Source: an uncultured Lachnospiraceae bacterium | GTDB lineage: Bacteria; Bacillota; Clostridia; Lachnospirales; Lachnospiraceae | Length of the DNA stretch: 61,428 nt | Direction of reading: 5' to 3' | Assembly: GCA_910589075.1 (NCBI GenBank) | Contig: CAJUSK010000027.1 | Coordinates: 1-61,428, forward strand | Part shown: positions 23,718 to 31,525 of the stretch, one piece after another | Numbering within the stretch: the first letter of the stretch is position 1 | Layout of the letters: every line of letters starts with the position of its first letter | Notes under the pieces: model-generated | Seen by the model: only the letters and a program-made list of their open reading frames with translations | What the model was told of the DNA's origin: nothing | Database searches by the model: none | Translations under genes and position numbers: made by a program

Positions 23718-23920
23718 AATCTCGCTCCTTTTCTTTTTTCACTGTGCGGGCAGGATGCGTTGCCTGCGCCAGGTGAACAAAGCCGCAGGGTGGCGCAGAC
23801 TGCGCACGGAGAGTCCATGGAGGAACTCCTTGTTGGTAGTATGTTCTTTCATAAAATTTTTATGCATAAAAAAAGAAAAAACTGTTTTATATGGGTGTAA
23901 TCAAAGATAGGGAGGCAGAT

Positions 23921-24706
23921 ATGCGGTTCAGGCCATGTATTGATATTCATAACGGAAAAGTCAAACAAATTGTGGGTTCCAGCCTGCGGGATCAGGGAGA
24001 TTTTGCGGTGGAAAATTTTACGGCAGGCCAGGATGCCGCTTTTTATGCCGGACTGTACCGGGATCAGGGGCTGGCCGGGGGGCATGTGATTCTGCTGAAC
24101 CGGGAGGGCAGCGCCTATTTTGAAGAAACAAGACGGCAGGCCCTTCAGGCTTTGCGGGCATATCCCCGGGGATTACAGGTCGGCGGCGGGATTCATACGG
24201 AAAACGCGGCGCTGTATCTGGAGGCGGGCGCTTCCCATGTGATTGTCACATCTTATGTATTTCAAAACGGACGGATAGAATATGATCATCTGGAAACATT
24301 GTACCGGGAGACGGGAAAAGAACATCTGGTGCTGGATTTAAGCTGTCGGAAAAAGGACGGCCGTTACCTTATTGTGACCGACCGATGGCAGAAATATACG
24401 GATGTGGAACTGAATCAGAAGTCATTGGAATTTTTTTCCGGTTATTGCAGCGAATTTCTGATCCACGCAGTGGATGTGGAGGGAAAAGCGGAGGGAATCG
24501 AGACAGAGCTGGCAGAACTTCTGGGGCAGTTTGAGCGTATTCCGGTGACCTATGCCGGTGGAGTGCACTGCTATGAAGATTTACGAATTCTGAAAAAAGC
24601 AGGACACGGCCGTGTGGATGTGACCATCGGCAGTGCCCTGGATCTGTTTGGTGGTACGATGAAACTGGCAGACGTACTGCGGGAAATTTCCGCGCCGTCT
24701 CTGTAG
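23921..24706 (+). CDS. hisA: Eukaryotic-type HisA isomerase
   Basis: HisA opens the ribose ring of ProFAR to PRFAR in histidine synthesis. This 261-residue (beta/alpha)8 protein begins FRPCIDIHNGKVKQIVG and has GLQVGGGIHTENA, VIVTSYVFQNGRI and TYAGGVHCYEDL, the pattern of the eukaryotic/fungal His6-like subgroup rather than standard bacterial HisA. ATG 23921 follows GGGAGG; an upstream frame start at 23891 has no site. It is away from any his operon, as often seen for this variant in Lachnospiraceae. Its stop lies 2 nt from the stop of the convergent lipoprotein gene. Confidence 0.88.
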   Translation: MRFRPCIDIHNGKVKQIVGSSLRDQGDFAVENFTAGQDAAFYAGLYRDQGLAGGHVILLNREGSAYFEETRRQALQALRAYPRGLQVGGGIHTENAALYLEAGASHVIVTSYVFQNGRIEYDHLETLYRETGKEHLVLDLSCRKKDGRYLIVTDRWQKYTDVELNQKSLEFFSGYCSEFLIHAVDVEGKAEGIETELAELLGQFERIPVTYAGGVHCYEDLRILKKAGHGRVDVTIGSALDLFGGTMKLADVLREISAPSL

Positions 24707-24708
24707 AT

Positions 24709-25686
24709 CTATAGATTGGTAATGGATTTTTTGGGTGCTTCTTCTTCCGGTTCAGGTGGCATGGACGCCGTGTAGGATAAGGTGATGCTTCCCAGTGGAT
24801 TGTCATCATTGTCATAGAATGTAACGGTAAAGGGATCCTCACCAATCTGATAAATTTTAATTTCCAGTTTTGCGTCCTGCTCAAATTCTTTATCGTTGAA
24901 GCGGACTCTGTTTTCGTCATAGTTTTCTATTTTGGCAAGAACGGCAGGCTGACGGATCAGGATGTCGGCAGAGAGAACATCGCCCACCAGCACGTCGGAC
25001 CCGCTGGGGCGTGCCGGAATGATGCCATAGGGCGCTACGCCGTAACTCCAGGTAGTCTTGTCCTGGATGGCTTTGGAGAGGATAGCGCCGTCCTGGGAGG
25101 TGAAAGCGCCTTCTTCCAGATTGACATAATATGCTTCGCCGCTGGCAGGGGTTTCTTTCAGTTGGATGATCAAATGGGTGCCGCCATTCCATCCCAGCAG
25201 GTTGAAAGTAGTATCCGCTTCTCCGATACTGCATTTCTGTGTGTCTTTTAAGTTGATTTCTTCTATCACGGAATCATCGGATGTTTTTCGGATGATCATT
25301 TTCCCATTTCCGGGCACGACATTCTGGCGTTTGAAGTAGGCGTGCAGCGTATTGGCGCCATACACCATGGAGTATCCCTTTTCATTGGGGGTGAAGCTGA
25401 CAGGTCCAATGGAATCGGCAGTCAGCTCAGCGTCTTCCGATGCGGAAGGCCGGGTGTCAGAAGGGGCGTCAGACAGAGGATTTTCCGGTATTTGAACCGT
25501 TCCATCGGCAGTGTCCGTTCCGGGAGTAGACGGAGCGGGCGCCGGATTGTCTGTGGATTCGGATATGGCAGTTTCCGGTGTATTGTCTGTTGGTGGTTGT
25601 TGTGTCTGGCCAGGTTGATTTCCACATGCTGTCAGGGATGTGGAGAGAACCGCCGCCAGTAACAGCATTGCAATTCTTTTTTTCAT
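24709..25686 (-). CDS. Lipoprotein with Pro/Thr linker, unrecognised
   Basis: The 325-residue product has a lipoprotein signal (lipobox LTAC, Cys21), then a Gln/Pro/Thr/Ser-rich linker to about residue 85, and a folded C-terminal part (about 90-310) rich in beta strands, including YGANTLHAYFKRQNVVPG and SYGVAPYGIIPARPSGSD. I do not recognise the fold; an Ig-like or copper-resistance-like surface domain would fit, but this is a guess. The C-terminal tail PPEPEEEAPKKS is acidic then basic. Single gene, converging on hisA. Confidence 0.68.
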   Translation of the reverse strand: MKKRIAMLLLAAVLSTSLTACGNQPGQTQQPPTDNTPETAISESTDNPAPAPSTPGTDTADGTVQIPENPLSDAPSDTRPSASEDAELTADSIGPVSFTPNEKGYSMVYGANTLHAYFKRQNVVPGNGKMIIRKTSDDSVIEEINLKDTQKCSIGEADTTFNLLGWNGGTHLIIQLKETPASGEAYYVNLEEGAFTSQDGAILSKAIQDKTTWSYGVAPYGIIPARPSGSDVLVGDVLSADILIRQPAVLAKIENYDENRVRFNDKEFEQDAKLEIKIYQIGEDPFTVTFYDNDDNPLGSITLSYTASMPPEPEEEAPKKSITNL

Positions 25687-25706
25687 AATAACCTCCTGTT
25701 TGAAAA

Positions 25707-25741
25707 AGAAGAACCAGCCAATGAGACTGGTTCTTCTTATA
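25707..25741 (-). terminator. Terminator of the cold-shock gene
   Basis: AAGAAGAACCAG pairs perfectly with CTGGTTCTTCTT around a 10-nt loop. On the minus strand it is followed by TTTTTC, fitting termination of csp transcripts about 115 nt past its stop. It can also fold on the plus strand. Confidence 0.8.
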
Positions 25742-25853
25742 ATCGTTAAAACAATATTGCGACTTTCTAAAATAAAATGAATTTGCCGGTCAATTTATAT
25801 AAGAAAAGGCACATCGAAAAACCGATTATAGAGTGTGCGCTATAAGAGTTCTC

Positions 25854-26054
25854 TTATAACTTGGTAACATTCACTGCCTGAGGGCCTTTTTCGCCGTTCA
25901 CTACTTCGAATTCAACGGATGCGCCTTCCTCAAGTGACTTGAAGCCTTCCATGTTTAATCCTGTGTAGTGTACGAATACGTCATTTCCCTGCTCATCGGA
26001 AATGAATCCGTAACCTTTTTGGTTGTTAAACCACTTTACCGTACCTTTGTTCAT
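25854..26054 (-). CDS. Cold-shock protein (CspA family)
   Basis: This 66-residue single cold-shock domain binds single-stranded RNA/DNA and acts as an RNA chaperone. The two nucleic-acid motifs are present: RNP1 KGYGFIS (about 13-19) and RNP2 VFVHY (26-30). TVKWFNNQ and a C-terminal GPQAVNV complete the fold. GGAGGTATCCTAG precedes the ATG. Promoter 26104-26132 gives a leader of about 45 nt. The paralogue (CspA, B, C or D) cannot be decided. Confidence 0.95.
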   Translation of the reverse strand: MNKGTVKWFNNQKGYGFISDEQGNDVFVHYTGLNMEGFKSLEEGASVEFEVVNGEKGPQAVNVTKL

Positions 26055-26103
26055 CTAGGATACCTCCAAAAAATAAATAAGATTGTCGCTTTGCAACACA
26101 ACT

Positions 26104-26132
26104 AGAATAGCATATGAAGAAAAAAATGTAAA
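26104..26132 (-). promoter_or_regulatory. csp promoter
   Basis: On the minus strand TTTACA (26132-26127), 17 nt, TATTCT (26109-26104). Confidence 0.6.
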
Positions 26133-26197
26133 GAAAGAAAAAAATCTTTCCAAAAATTTAATATATAGTGCTATATTTGCTTGTTTTCAAAATAATT

Positions 26198-26226
26198 TAG
26201 ACAAACTGCAAATTATATGATAGAAT
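26198..26226 (+). promoter_or_regulatory. Promoter of the M23-like/bactofilin pair
   Basis: TAGACA (26198-26203), 17 nt, TAGAAT (26221-26226). The start falls about 20 nt before the GTG at 26252. It is divergent from the csp promoter. Confidence 0.6.
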
Positions 26227-26251
26227 CATACGAGACGGAGGTGAAAATTGA

Positions 26252-27034
26252 GTGGAATCCGGAAAGCATAAGAAAAGAGTCAGTTATACGGTTATGATAG
26301 TTTCTGATTCACCGTATGGAGGGACACACCCTCTTTATCTGAAACAGGGGCTGATAACAACGGTTCTTTGTCTGATTGCCATATTACTGGCAGCGTCCAT
26401 TGGCGCGGCAGTTTATCATTGGTCAGCACTGCGAAAAGTGGCAGGCCGTGAAGCGCAGCTGCAGGAGCAGATAGAAGAGCTGACACAGCAAAACCAGGAA
26501 CTCACAACAGATAATGCGGAATTGTCCGACAAAGTTGCGATATTAAGTGATACTGTAACACAGAATGCAGAGACACAGAAGGCACAGGAAGAGGAAGAGA
26601 ATGCCAAACGAGTTCCCCATGATTTCCCGCTGGCAGGAGCGGCGGTTATTTTAAAGAGCTCGGAGATGACAGCGGAAACAGGAGAAGTGGCAGATGGGGA
26701 AGAAGACAGTGTGGAAGCACAGATTATGGCGGATCAGGAGCCCATTGTTGTATTTTCTGCGTCGGCAGGTACAAAAGTGATTGCGTCGGCCAATGGTGTG
26801 GTGGCCTCCGTGGAGGATGATCCGCTCTATGGGCACAGAGTTACCATTGATCATCAGAACGGCTATATGTCTATCTACAGAACGGCTTCCAGCCCGGCTG
26901 TTGCAGCGGGTGATGAGGTGGAGCGCGGTGCTACGCTGTATGAGATGCAGTCTCCGGATGAAAGGTTTGGCTATCAGATAACACAGGAAGGGACGTTAAT
27001 AGATCCATTGGATCTGTTAGAAGTATACGGTTAG
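26252..27034 (+). CDS. Membrane-anchored degenerate M23 (LytM-like) protein
   Basis: The 260-residue product starts at GTG after CGGAGGTG. It has a cytoplasmic basic N-terminus, one membrane segment (about 33-55), a coiled coil (about 62-118, EQIEELTQQNQELTTDNAEL) and an extracellular M23-like beta fold (about 165-255) recognisable from VIASANGVVASV and VTIDHQNGYMSIY. The zinc ligands of active M23 peptidases are missing: the HxxxD motif is absent and the final HxH is YRT. So it is probably a scaffold or regulator of wall enzymes, as with SpoIIQ or EnvC-type proteins. It is 10 nt from the bactofilin gene. Confidence 0.75.
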   Translation: MESGKHKKRVSYTVMIVSDSPYGGTHPLYLKQGLITTVLCLIAILLAASIGAAVYHWSALRKVAGREAQLQEQIEELTQQNQELTTDNAELSDKVAILSDTVTQNAETQKAQEEEENAKRVPHDFPLAGAAVILKSSEMTAETGEVADGEEDSVEAQIMADQEPIVVFSASAGTKVIASANGVVASVEDDPLYGHRVTIDHQNGYMSIYRTASSPAVAAGDEVERGATLYEMQSPDERFGYQITQEGTLIDPLDLLEVYG

Positions 27035-27044
27035 GAGGGGAAAT

Positions 27045-27584
27045 ATGTTAAAAAAGAAAGACAACAACGACACACAATTTGCGAAAATCAAAAGCATTAT
27101 CGGGCAGGATGCCATATTTGAAGGCACCCTGCAGGCAAAGGAAACCACCAGAGTGGATGGTCTGATCAAGGGAGACGTGAAGATTGATACCGTTCTGGTA
27201 CTGGGCCTGACCGGTAAGATCGTGGGAAATGTACGTGCCGCTACAATTATGATCGGTGGTACTGTAGAGGGCGATCTGATTGCAACCGATAAAATTACGA
27301 TTTCCGGCACCGGTAAAGTGACTGGTAATTTGCACACGAAAAAACTGGTTGTAGACGAAAACGCTGTTTTCTTCGGACAGTGCTTTATGGGAGACGAGGT
27401 GCCTGCTCTTGAGAGCCAGGCGCCTCTGAAAGCGGCTGAGGCGCCGGCAGCGTCTCCGTCTTCTGAATATCGTAAGCCTTCCAGGCCGAAAGCTGCAGAG
27501 CCGGGAGAATATCCCAAGTCTGTAAGGCCGAGGCCGGCAGAAGAACTCAGATCTGCGGGAGACGAAAAAGCGGCAGGAGAATAA
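27045..27584 (+). CDS. Bactofilin
   Basis: Bactofilins polymerise without nucleotides into membrane-associated filaments that position wall enzymes. The 179-residue protein has the right-handed beta-helix core (about 18-118) with regular G-x-(V/I) steps such as GLIKGDVKIDTVLVLG and GKIVGNVRAATIMIGG, and a Pro/Ala/Glu-rich disordered tail. GAGGGG precedes the ATG. Pairing with an M23-like gene is a known bactofilin context and suggests a shared role in cell shape or septum construction. Confidence 0.92.
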   Translation: MLKKKDNNDTQFAKIKSIIGQDAIFEGTLQAKETTRVDGLIKGDVKIDTVLVLGLTGKIVGNVRAATIMIGGTVEGDLIATDKITISGTGKVTGNLHTKKLVVDENAVFFGQCFMGDEVPALESQAPLKAAEAPAASPSSEYRKPSRPKAAEPGEYPKSVRPRPAEELRSAGDEKAAGE

Positions 27585-27613
27585 ATACATACAAAGATAC
27601 TGTATTGCGGTAT

Positions 27614-27653
27614 GAAAAAAGATTCCCGGAAGCATTCAGGAATCTTTTTTTTC
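27614..27653. terminator. Bidirectional terminator shared by bactofilin and yerC
   Basis: AAAAAAGATTCC and GGAATCTTTTTT flank a CGGAAGCATTCA loop, giving T-runs on both strands. The 3' part encodes the last codons and stop of the convergent yerC gene, so the hairpin is partly coding. Confidence 0.88.
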
Positions 27654-27935
27654 TGCAAGTCTGTTAAAAATCAGTTCGTAGCCGTCATTTCCATAATTCA
27701 GTGAGCGGTTGACACGGCTGATGGTAGCGGTGGAAGCGCCTGTTTTTTCAGCGATATCCAGATAGGTTCTGTGGCTGCGCAGCATAGCGGCAACTTCAAA
27801 TCTCTGAGAAAGGGAGAGCAGCTCATTGACCGTACATAAATCTTCAAAAAACTGATAACATTCTTCTTTTGACTGTAAGCAGAGGATGGCTTCAAACATA
27901 TGTTCCACGGCATCCGTTCTGATTTTTTTGTTCAT
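27636..27935 (-). CDS. yerC: YerC/YecD family TrpR-related regulator
   Basis: The 99-residue DNA-binding protein is of the TrpR-like YerC family (Firmicutes). A helical N-terminus (AVEHMFEAILCLQSKEECYQF) leads into the helix-turn-helix about residues 45-80: LSQRFEVAAML, then the recognition helix TGASTATISRVNRSL. It lacks the tryptophan pocket signature of enteric TrpR, so its signal is unknown. GGAGGAG precedes the ATG. The 117-bp dispersed element lies about 180 nt upstream in the same orientation. Confidence 0.88.
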   Translation of the reverse strand: MNKKIRTDAVEHMFEAILCLQSKEECYQFFEDLCTVNELLSLSQRFEVAAMLRSHRTYLDIAEKTGASTATISRVNRSLNYGNDGYELIFNRLAEKKDS

Positions 27936-28115
27936 GGACTCCTCCTTTATGAAAATGCCTGCGGTGACAGCAGGCTGTATACTTTGTTATGGAAGAAATG
28001 CTTTGATTTAGTATTTTATCATATTAAAGTTTTGAAGTAAAGAGATGAAAATACAAAAGCGGGGAACGGCACCATTGTCGTTACTTTTCACAACCGCGCC
28101 ATGCACTTGCTGCAG

Positions 28116-28232
28116 GGCGTCGGAGCCAGCGCCAAAATGCGCGATTTGTAGCATTTTGTGTGCATCAGTTGTTGCAATTCACACCGAAATAGTTGTAAAT
28201 TGGTGCGAAATCCGGCGTGGTGTGAATTGTAA
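28116..28232 (-). repeat. 117-bp structured dispersed element, copy 2
   Basis: Inverted relative to the copy at 17010-17126 and of identical length. Both inner pairings are kept (GGTGTGAATT/ATTCACACC and GCATTTT/AAAATGC), while loop bases differ. In its own orientation it precedes yerC by about 180 nt; on the other strand it precedes the DUF1836 promoter. The remaining gap 27936-28330 holds only promoter-like AT-rich sequence. Confidence 0.7.
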
Positions 28233-28265
28233 CCCATTGTCCCGGATATGTAAAAAAAGATTCTC

Positions 28266-28294
28266 TTGTCATGTAGTTCCAAAAACTATATACT
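28266..28294 (+). promoter_or_regulatory. Promoter of the first sugar-sensing cluster
   Basis: TTGTCA (28266-28271), 17 nt, TATACT (28289-28294). It precedes the DUF1836 gene and likely drives 28331-34188. Confidence 0.65.
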
Positions 28295-28330
28295 ATATTG
28301 TACATACTCTCCGGGAAAGGGGTGCGGTAA

Positions 28331-28993
28331 ATGACACTGGATACAAAGGACTTACTGAACAGCATCATGGACAGTTTTGACAGAATCGGTTATATCAGAT
28401 CGGAGGATATTCCCAATATTGATCTGTATATGGATCAGGTGACTACCTTTATGGACAACAAACTGAAAAATACCACAAGAGATCCGGAGCATGACAAAAT
28501 ACTGACCAAAACCATGATCAACAATTATGCCAAAAACAATCTTCTGCCGCCGCCTGTGAAGAAGAAATACTCCAAGGAACATGTGCTGCTTTTGATTTTT
28601 ATTTATTATTATAAGAATATCCTGTCCATCACAGATATTCAGACGCTTTTGCAGCCGATTACACAAACATATTTCGGTAAAGGTGACAGAGGGGAGAGCG
28701 GGCTGGATTTGGAGGCAATCTATGACGAAGTGTTCAGCCTGCAGGAAGAACAGGTGGAAAATCTGAAAAAGGATGTGTACAGGCGGTATAAACAAGCGGA
28801 GGCTTCTTTTTCGAAGGCGCCGGAAGGACAGCAGGATTTCCTGCACAAGTTTGCGTTTATCTGCTATCTGAGTTTTGACGTGTATGTGAAAAAGCTGTTG
28901 ATTGAGAAGGTAATTGACAGTATCCGGGAAGAAGAGGAAGATAAGCGGGTCAAGGCAGAGAAACGGAAAAAGGACAACGGGAAAGAAGGATGA
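28331..28993 (+). CDS. DUF1836 domain protein
   Basis: The 220-residue protein carries the DUF1836 signature: an N-terminal segment with DIPNIDLYMDQVTTFM, then TKTMINNYAKNNLLPPPVKKKYSKEH (about 68-93), which looks like a MerR-type winged helix with a flexible Pro stretch, then ILIFIYYYKNILSITDIQ. A charged coiled C-terminus follows. A DNA-binding regulatory role is inferred from the MerR resemblance; no target is known. It overlaps the next gene by 4 nt, so it is translationally coupled to the sensor cluster. Confidence 0.78.
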   Translation: MTLDTKDLLNSIMDSFDRIGYIRSEDIPNIDLYMDQVTTFMDNKLKNTTRDPEHDKILTKTMINNYAKNNLLPPPVKKKYSKEHVLLLIFIYYYKNILSITDIQTLLQPITQTYFGKGDRGESGLDLEAIYDEVFSLQEEQVENLKKDVYRRYKQAEASFSKAPEGQQDFLHKFAFICYLSFDVYVKKLLIEKVIDSIREEEEDKRVKAEKRKKDNGKEG

Positions 28994-30051
28994 GAGAAGC
29001 GCAGGACAGGGAGAAAAACAGGCAGGGGACGGTTCGGGACAGCCGGATGGTTGTAATCGGATGCGTCTGCTCCGTGGTCCTTATTTTACTGATTACCATG
29101 GGAAGTATGCTTGTTTTCAGGGAAAACATGCTGCGGAGCGCACAGCTTCTGGAACAGACGGATTACGAGCAGTATGAGGCATATTATGTAATGATTGTTT
29201 CGGATCACAGCTCTGCGTTCTGGCAGTCTGTCTATGAGAGCGCCCGGAAGGTGGGAAAGGAAACAGGCGCTTATGTGGAGATGATGGGAGGGAATCTGAG
29301 TACCGGGTATTCCAGGGAAGAACTTTTGAAAATCGCTCTGGCTTCCGGCGCCGACGGCATTATTCTGGAGGTGGATGAATCCCCGGTCACAGCGGAGTGT
29401 CTTGAAGAAGCACAGGAGCGGGGAATTCCGGTGGTGATTGTGTTAAAGGACAATAATCTGGGGATCAGGACGAGCTTTGTAGGTGTGAGCAATTATAATC
29501 TGGGCAGAGAATATGGCAGACAGGTACTTTCCATAACGGATAAAGAGGTACGAAAGGTGCTTGTGCTGATGAATGCGGAAACGCAGTATACAAGCCAGAA
29601 TATTATTTTTTCCGGCATTCAGGAGACTCTGGACGGGTATACGGATATTCAGGTGCGTGCGGCTGCGGTGGAAAACAAGGGTGCGTTTGATGTGGAGGAA
29701 TCCATCCGAAAACTTTTTATGGAAAAGACGCTGCCGGATGTGATTATCTGTCTGGATGAGATTTCCACCTCCTGCGTTTATCAGGCGGTGGTGGATTATA
29801 ATAAAGTGGGAGAGATTGATATAATCGGTTATTATGATTCTGAATCTATCCTGCGTGCCATTGACCGCAATGTGGTGCGTTCCACCATTTCCATAGATAC
29901 GGCGGAAATGGGGCAATACAGTGTGATGGCGCTGGACGAATACCGGAAAAACGGTTATGTCAGCGAGTATTTCAGTGTGGATACCAATCTCATTACCGCG
30001 GAGAATGTAAAAGAGTATCTGGGAGGCGGAGGCAGTGAAAAAATTCCATAA
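28990..30051 (+). CDS. Membrane-anchored sugar-binding sensor protein
   Basis: The 353-residue product has one N-terminal membrane segment (about 21-44, no lipobox) and a periplasmic-binding-protein type 1 fold: VMIVSDHSSAFWQSVYESARKVG, GADGIILEVDE, GIPVVIVLKDN, a LVLMNAETQYTSQNIIFSGI segment, and VIICLDEIS. Such anchored, non-transport binding proteins pass sugar signals to LytS/YesM kinases, as XylFII does in clostridial xylose sensing. It overlaps the kinase gene by 17 nt, which supports that pairing. The sugar is not determinable from sequence. Confidence 0.82.
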   Translation: MREAQDREKNRQGTVRDSRMVVIGCVCSVVLILLITMGSMLVFRENMLRSAQLLEQTDYEQYEAYYVMIVSDHSSAFWQSVYESARKVGKETGAYVEMMGGNLSTGYSREELLKIALASGADGIILEVDESPVTAECLEEAQERGIPVVIVLKDNNLGIRTSFVGVSNYNLGREYGRQVLSITDKEVRKVLVLMNAETQYTSQNIIFSGIQETLDGYTDIQVRAAAVENKGAFDVEESIRKLFMEKTLPDVIICLDEISTSCVYQAVVDYNKVGEIDIIGYYDSESILRAIDRNVVRSTISIDTAEMGQYSVMALDEYRKNGYVSEYFSVDTNLITAENVKEYLGGGGSEKIP

Positions 30052-31525
30052 ACTTTCCATCCGGACCCGGATGATGCTTGTTTTTATCATTACCACGTCT
30101 ACCATTTTGTTTATCAATCTGTTCATGTATGTGAATGTCAATCATATGATGAACCGGCTGGATGAGGTATATGTGAGTAATATCAGTCTGAATGAACTGG
30201 CTGATACCCTTACCCGTGTACAGGCCAGTATGACAGACTATCTGAATACCCGTACCAGCGACGCCATGGAAAATTATTACCGGAATGAACAGGATTATTC
30301 CAAGCTGGCAGCCCGGCTCAATGACCAGGTCTACGGGAATGAGCTGATGATTATGGAAAAAAATATTCGCAGCATGTCGGAAGCATATCTGGAGCTGACG
30401 GGGCAGACTATAGATGCCAAGCGCGGCGGCAATGTGGAAAAGGTCAAGGCGCGGTATGAGAAAGCTACGGAAATGTATGGCTATATCAGCACTTATATTT
30501 ACAGTTTGAACAATGAGCAGTTCCGGGCCAATTCCAGCAGTTACCAGGCTCTGTCCACGTCCATGCATTATCTGGAAGGTGTCAATGTGGTGGCACTGGT
30601 GCTGGTGGGTGTGTGCAACCTCATTTTGATTATCCTGCTGACAGGCACCATTACCAGCCCTCTGCAGAAGCTGGCAGGTACGGCGGACCAGGTTGCGAAG
30701 GGGAATCTGGATGTAGAGCTTCTGCCTGTGACGACGGCGGACGAGGTGGGGGTGGTGAGTACGGCCTTCAATGCCATGATTGTCAGTATCAGGGAATATA
30801 TCAAGCGGCTGAGGCAGAGTATGGAAACGGAAAATGCCATGAAGGAAAAGGAACTGATGATGGAGACGCACTTAAAGGATGCGCAGATTAAATACCTCCA
30901 GGCCCAGATTAACCCCCATTTCCTGTTTAATACCCTGAATGCCGGTGCCCAGCTTGCCATGATGGAAGGCGCAGACCGGACCTACCGGTATGTACAGAAG
31001 GTGGCGGACTTTTTTCGCTATAATGTTAAGAAAAATAACGATACGGTTACACTGCGGGAGGAAATCTCTCTTGTGGATACGTATATTTATATATTGAACG
31101 TACGTTTTTCCGGTGACATCCATTTCAGGAAGGAAGTGGACGAGAGCCTGCTGGATGTACAGGTGCCCAGTATGATCCTGCAGCCCATTGTGGAAAACAG
31201 CGTCAATTATGGTATACGCAATATTGACTGGGAGGGAGAAATCCTGTTATCTGTCTACAGGGTGCATGATGCGGTCTGCATCAGCGTAAAAGACAATGGC
31301 ATTGGTATCTCCAGGGAAACGATTGATAAAATCATGAACAGCCAGCTTAGGGCTGCCGATCTGTCCAGAGATTCCAATGGGATTGGCCTGGACAATGTAA
31401 TCGGCCGCCTGCGTCTGTTCCTGAATGACACAGATGTCATATCTATTCTGAGCGAAGGGGAAAACAGGGGGACAGAAGTACTGATTTATATCCCGGTCAG
31501 GGAAGGGGAGTATGAAGATGTATAA
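30035..31525 (+). CDS. YesM-family sensor histidine kinase
   Basis: The 496-residue kinase has two membrane segments (about 11-33 and 187-207) enclosing an extracytoplasmic helical sensor. A HAMP linker (TSPLQKLAGTADQVAKGNLDV), a His_kinase domain with NPHFLFNTLN (phospho-His) and a HATPase with KDNGIGISRETI follow. YesM/LytS kinases often take their signal from an anchored binding protein. Overlaps with both neighbours (17 and 14 nt) indicate one operon and fixed stoichiometry. Confidence 0.9.
   Translation: MKKFHKLSIRTRMMLVFIITTSTILFINLFMYVNVNHMMNRLDEVYVSNISLNELADTLTRVQASMTDYLNTRTSDAMENYYRNEQDYSKLAARLNDQVYGNELMIMEKNIRSMSEAYLELTGQTIDAKRGGNVEKVKARYEKATEMYGYISTYIYSLNNEQFRANSSSYQALSTSMHYLEGVNVVALVLVGVCNLILIILLTGTITSPLQKLAGTADQVAKGNLDVELLPVTTADEVGVVSTAFNAMIVSIREYIKRLRQSMETENAMKEKELMMETHLKDAQIKYLQAQINPHFLFNTLNAGAQLAMMEGADRTYRYVQKVADFFRYNVKKNNDTVTLREEISLVDTYIYILNVRFSGDIHFRKEVDESLLDVQVPSMILQPIVENSVNYGIRNIDWEGEILLSVYRVHDAVCISVKDNGIGISRETIDKIMNSQLRAADLSRDSNGIGLDNVIGRLRLFLNDTDVISILSEGENRGTEVLIYIPVREGEYEDV

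Noticed and set aside
23239..23910. 223-codon Val/Ser/Pro-rich frame on the plus strand
   Set aside because: Produced by the repetitive Thr/Asp/Asn codons of the lipoprotein on the other strand; the minus frame has a proper lipoprotein signal.
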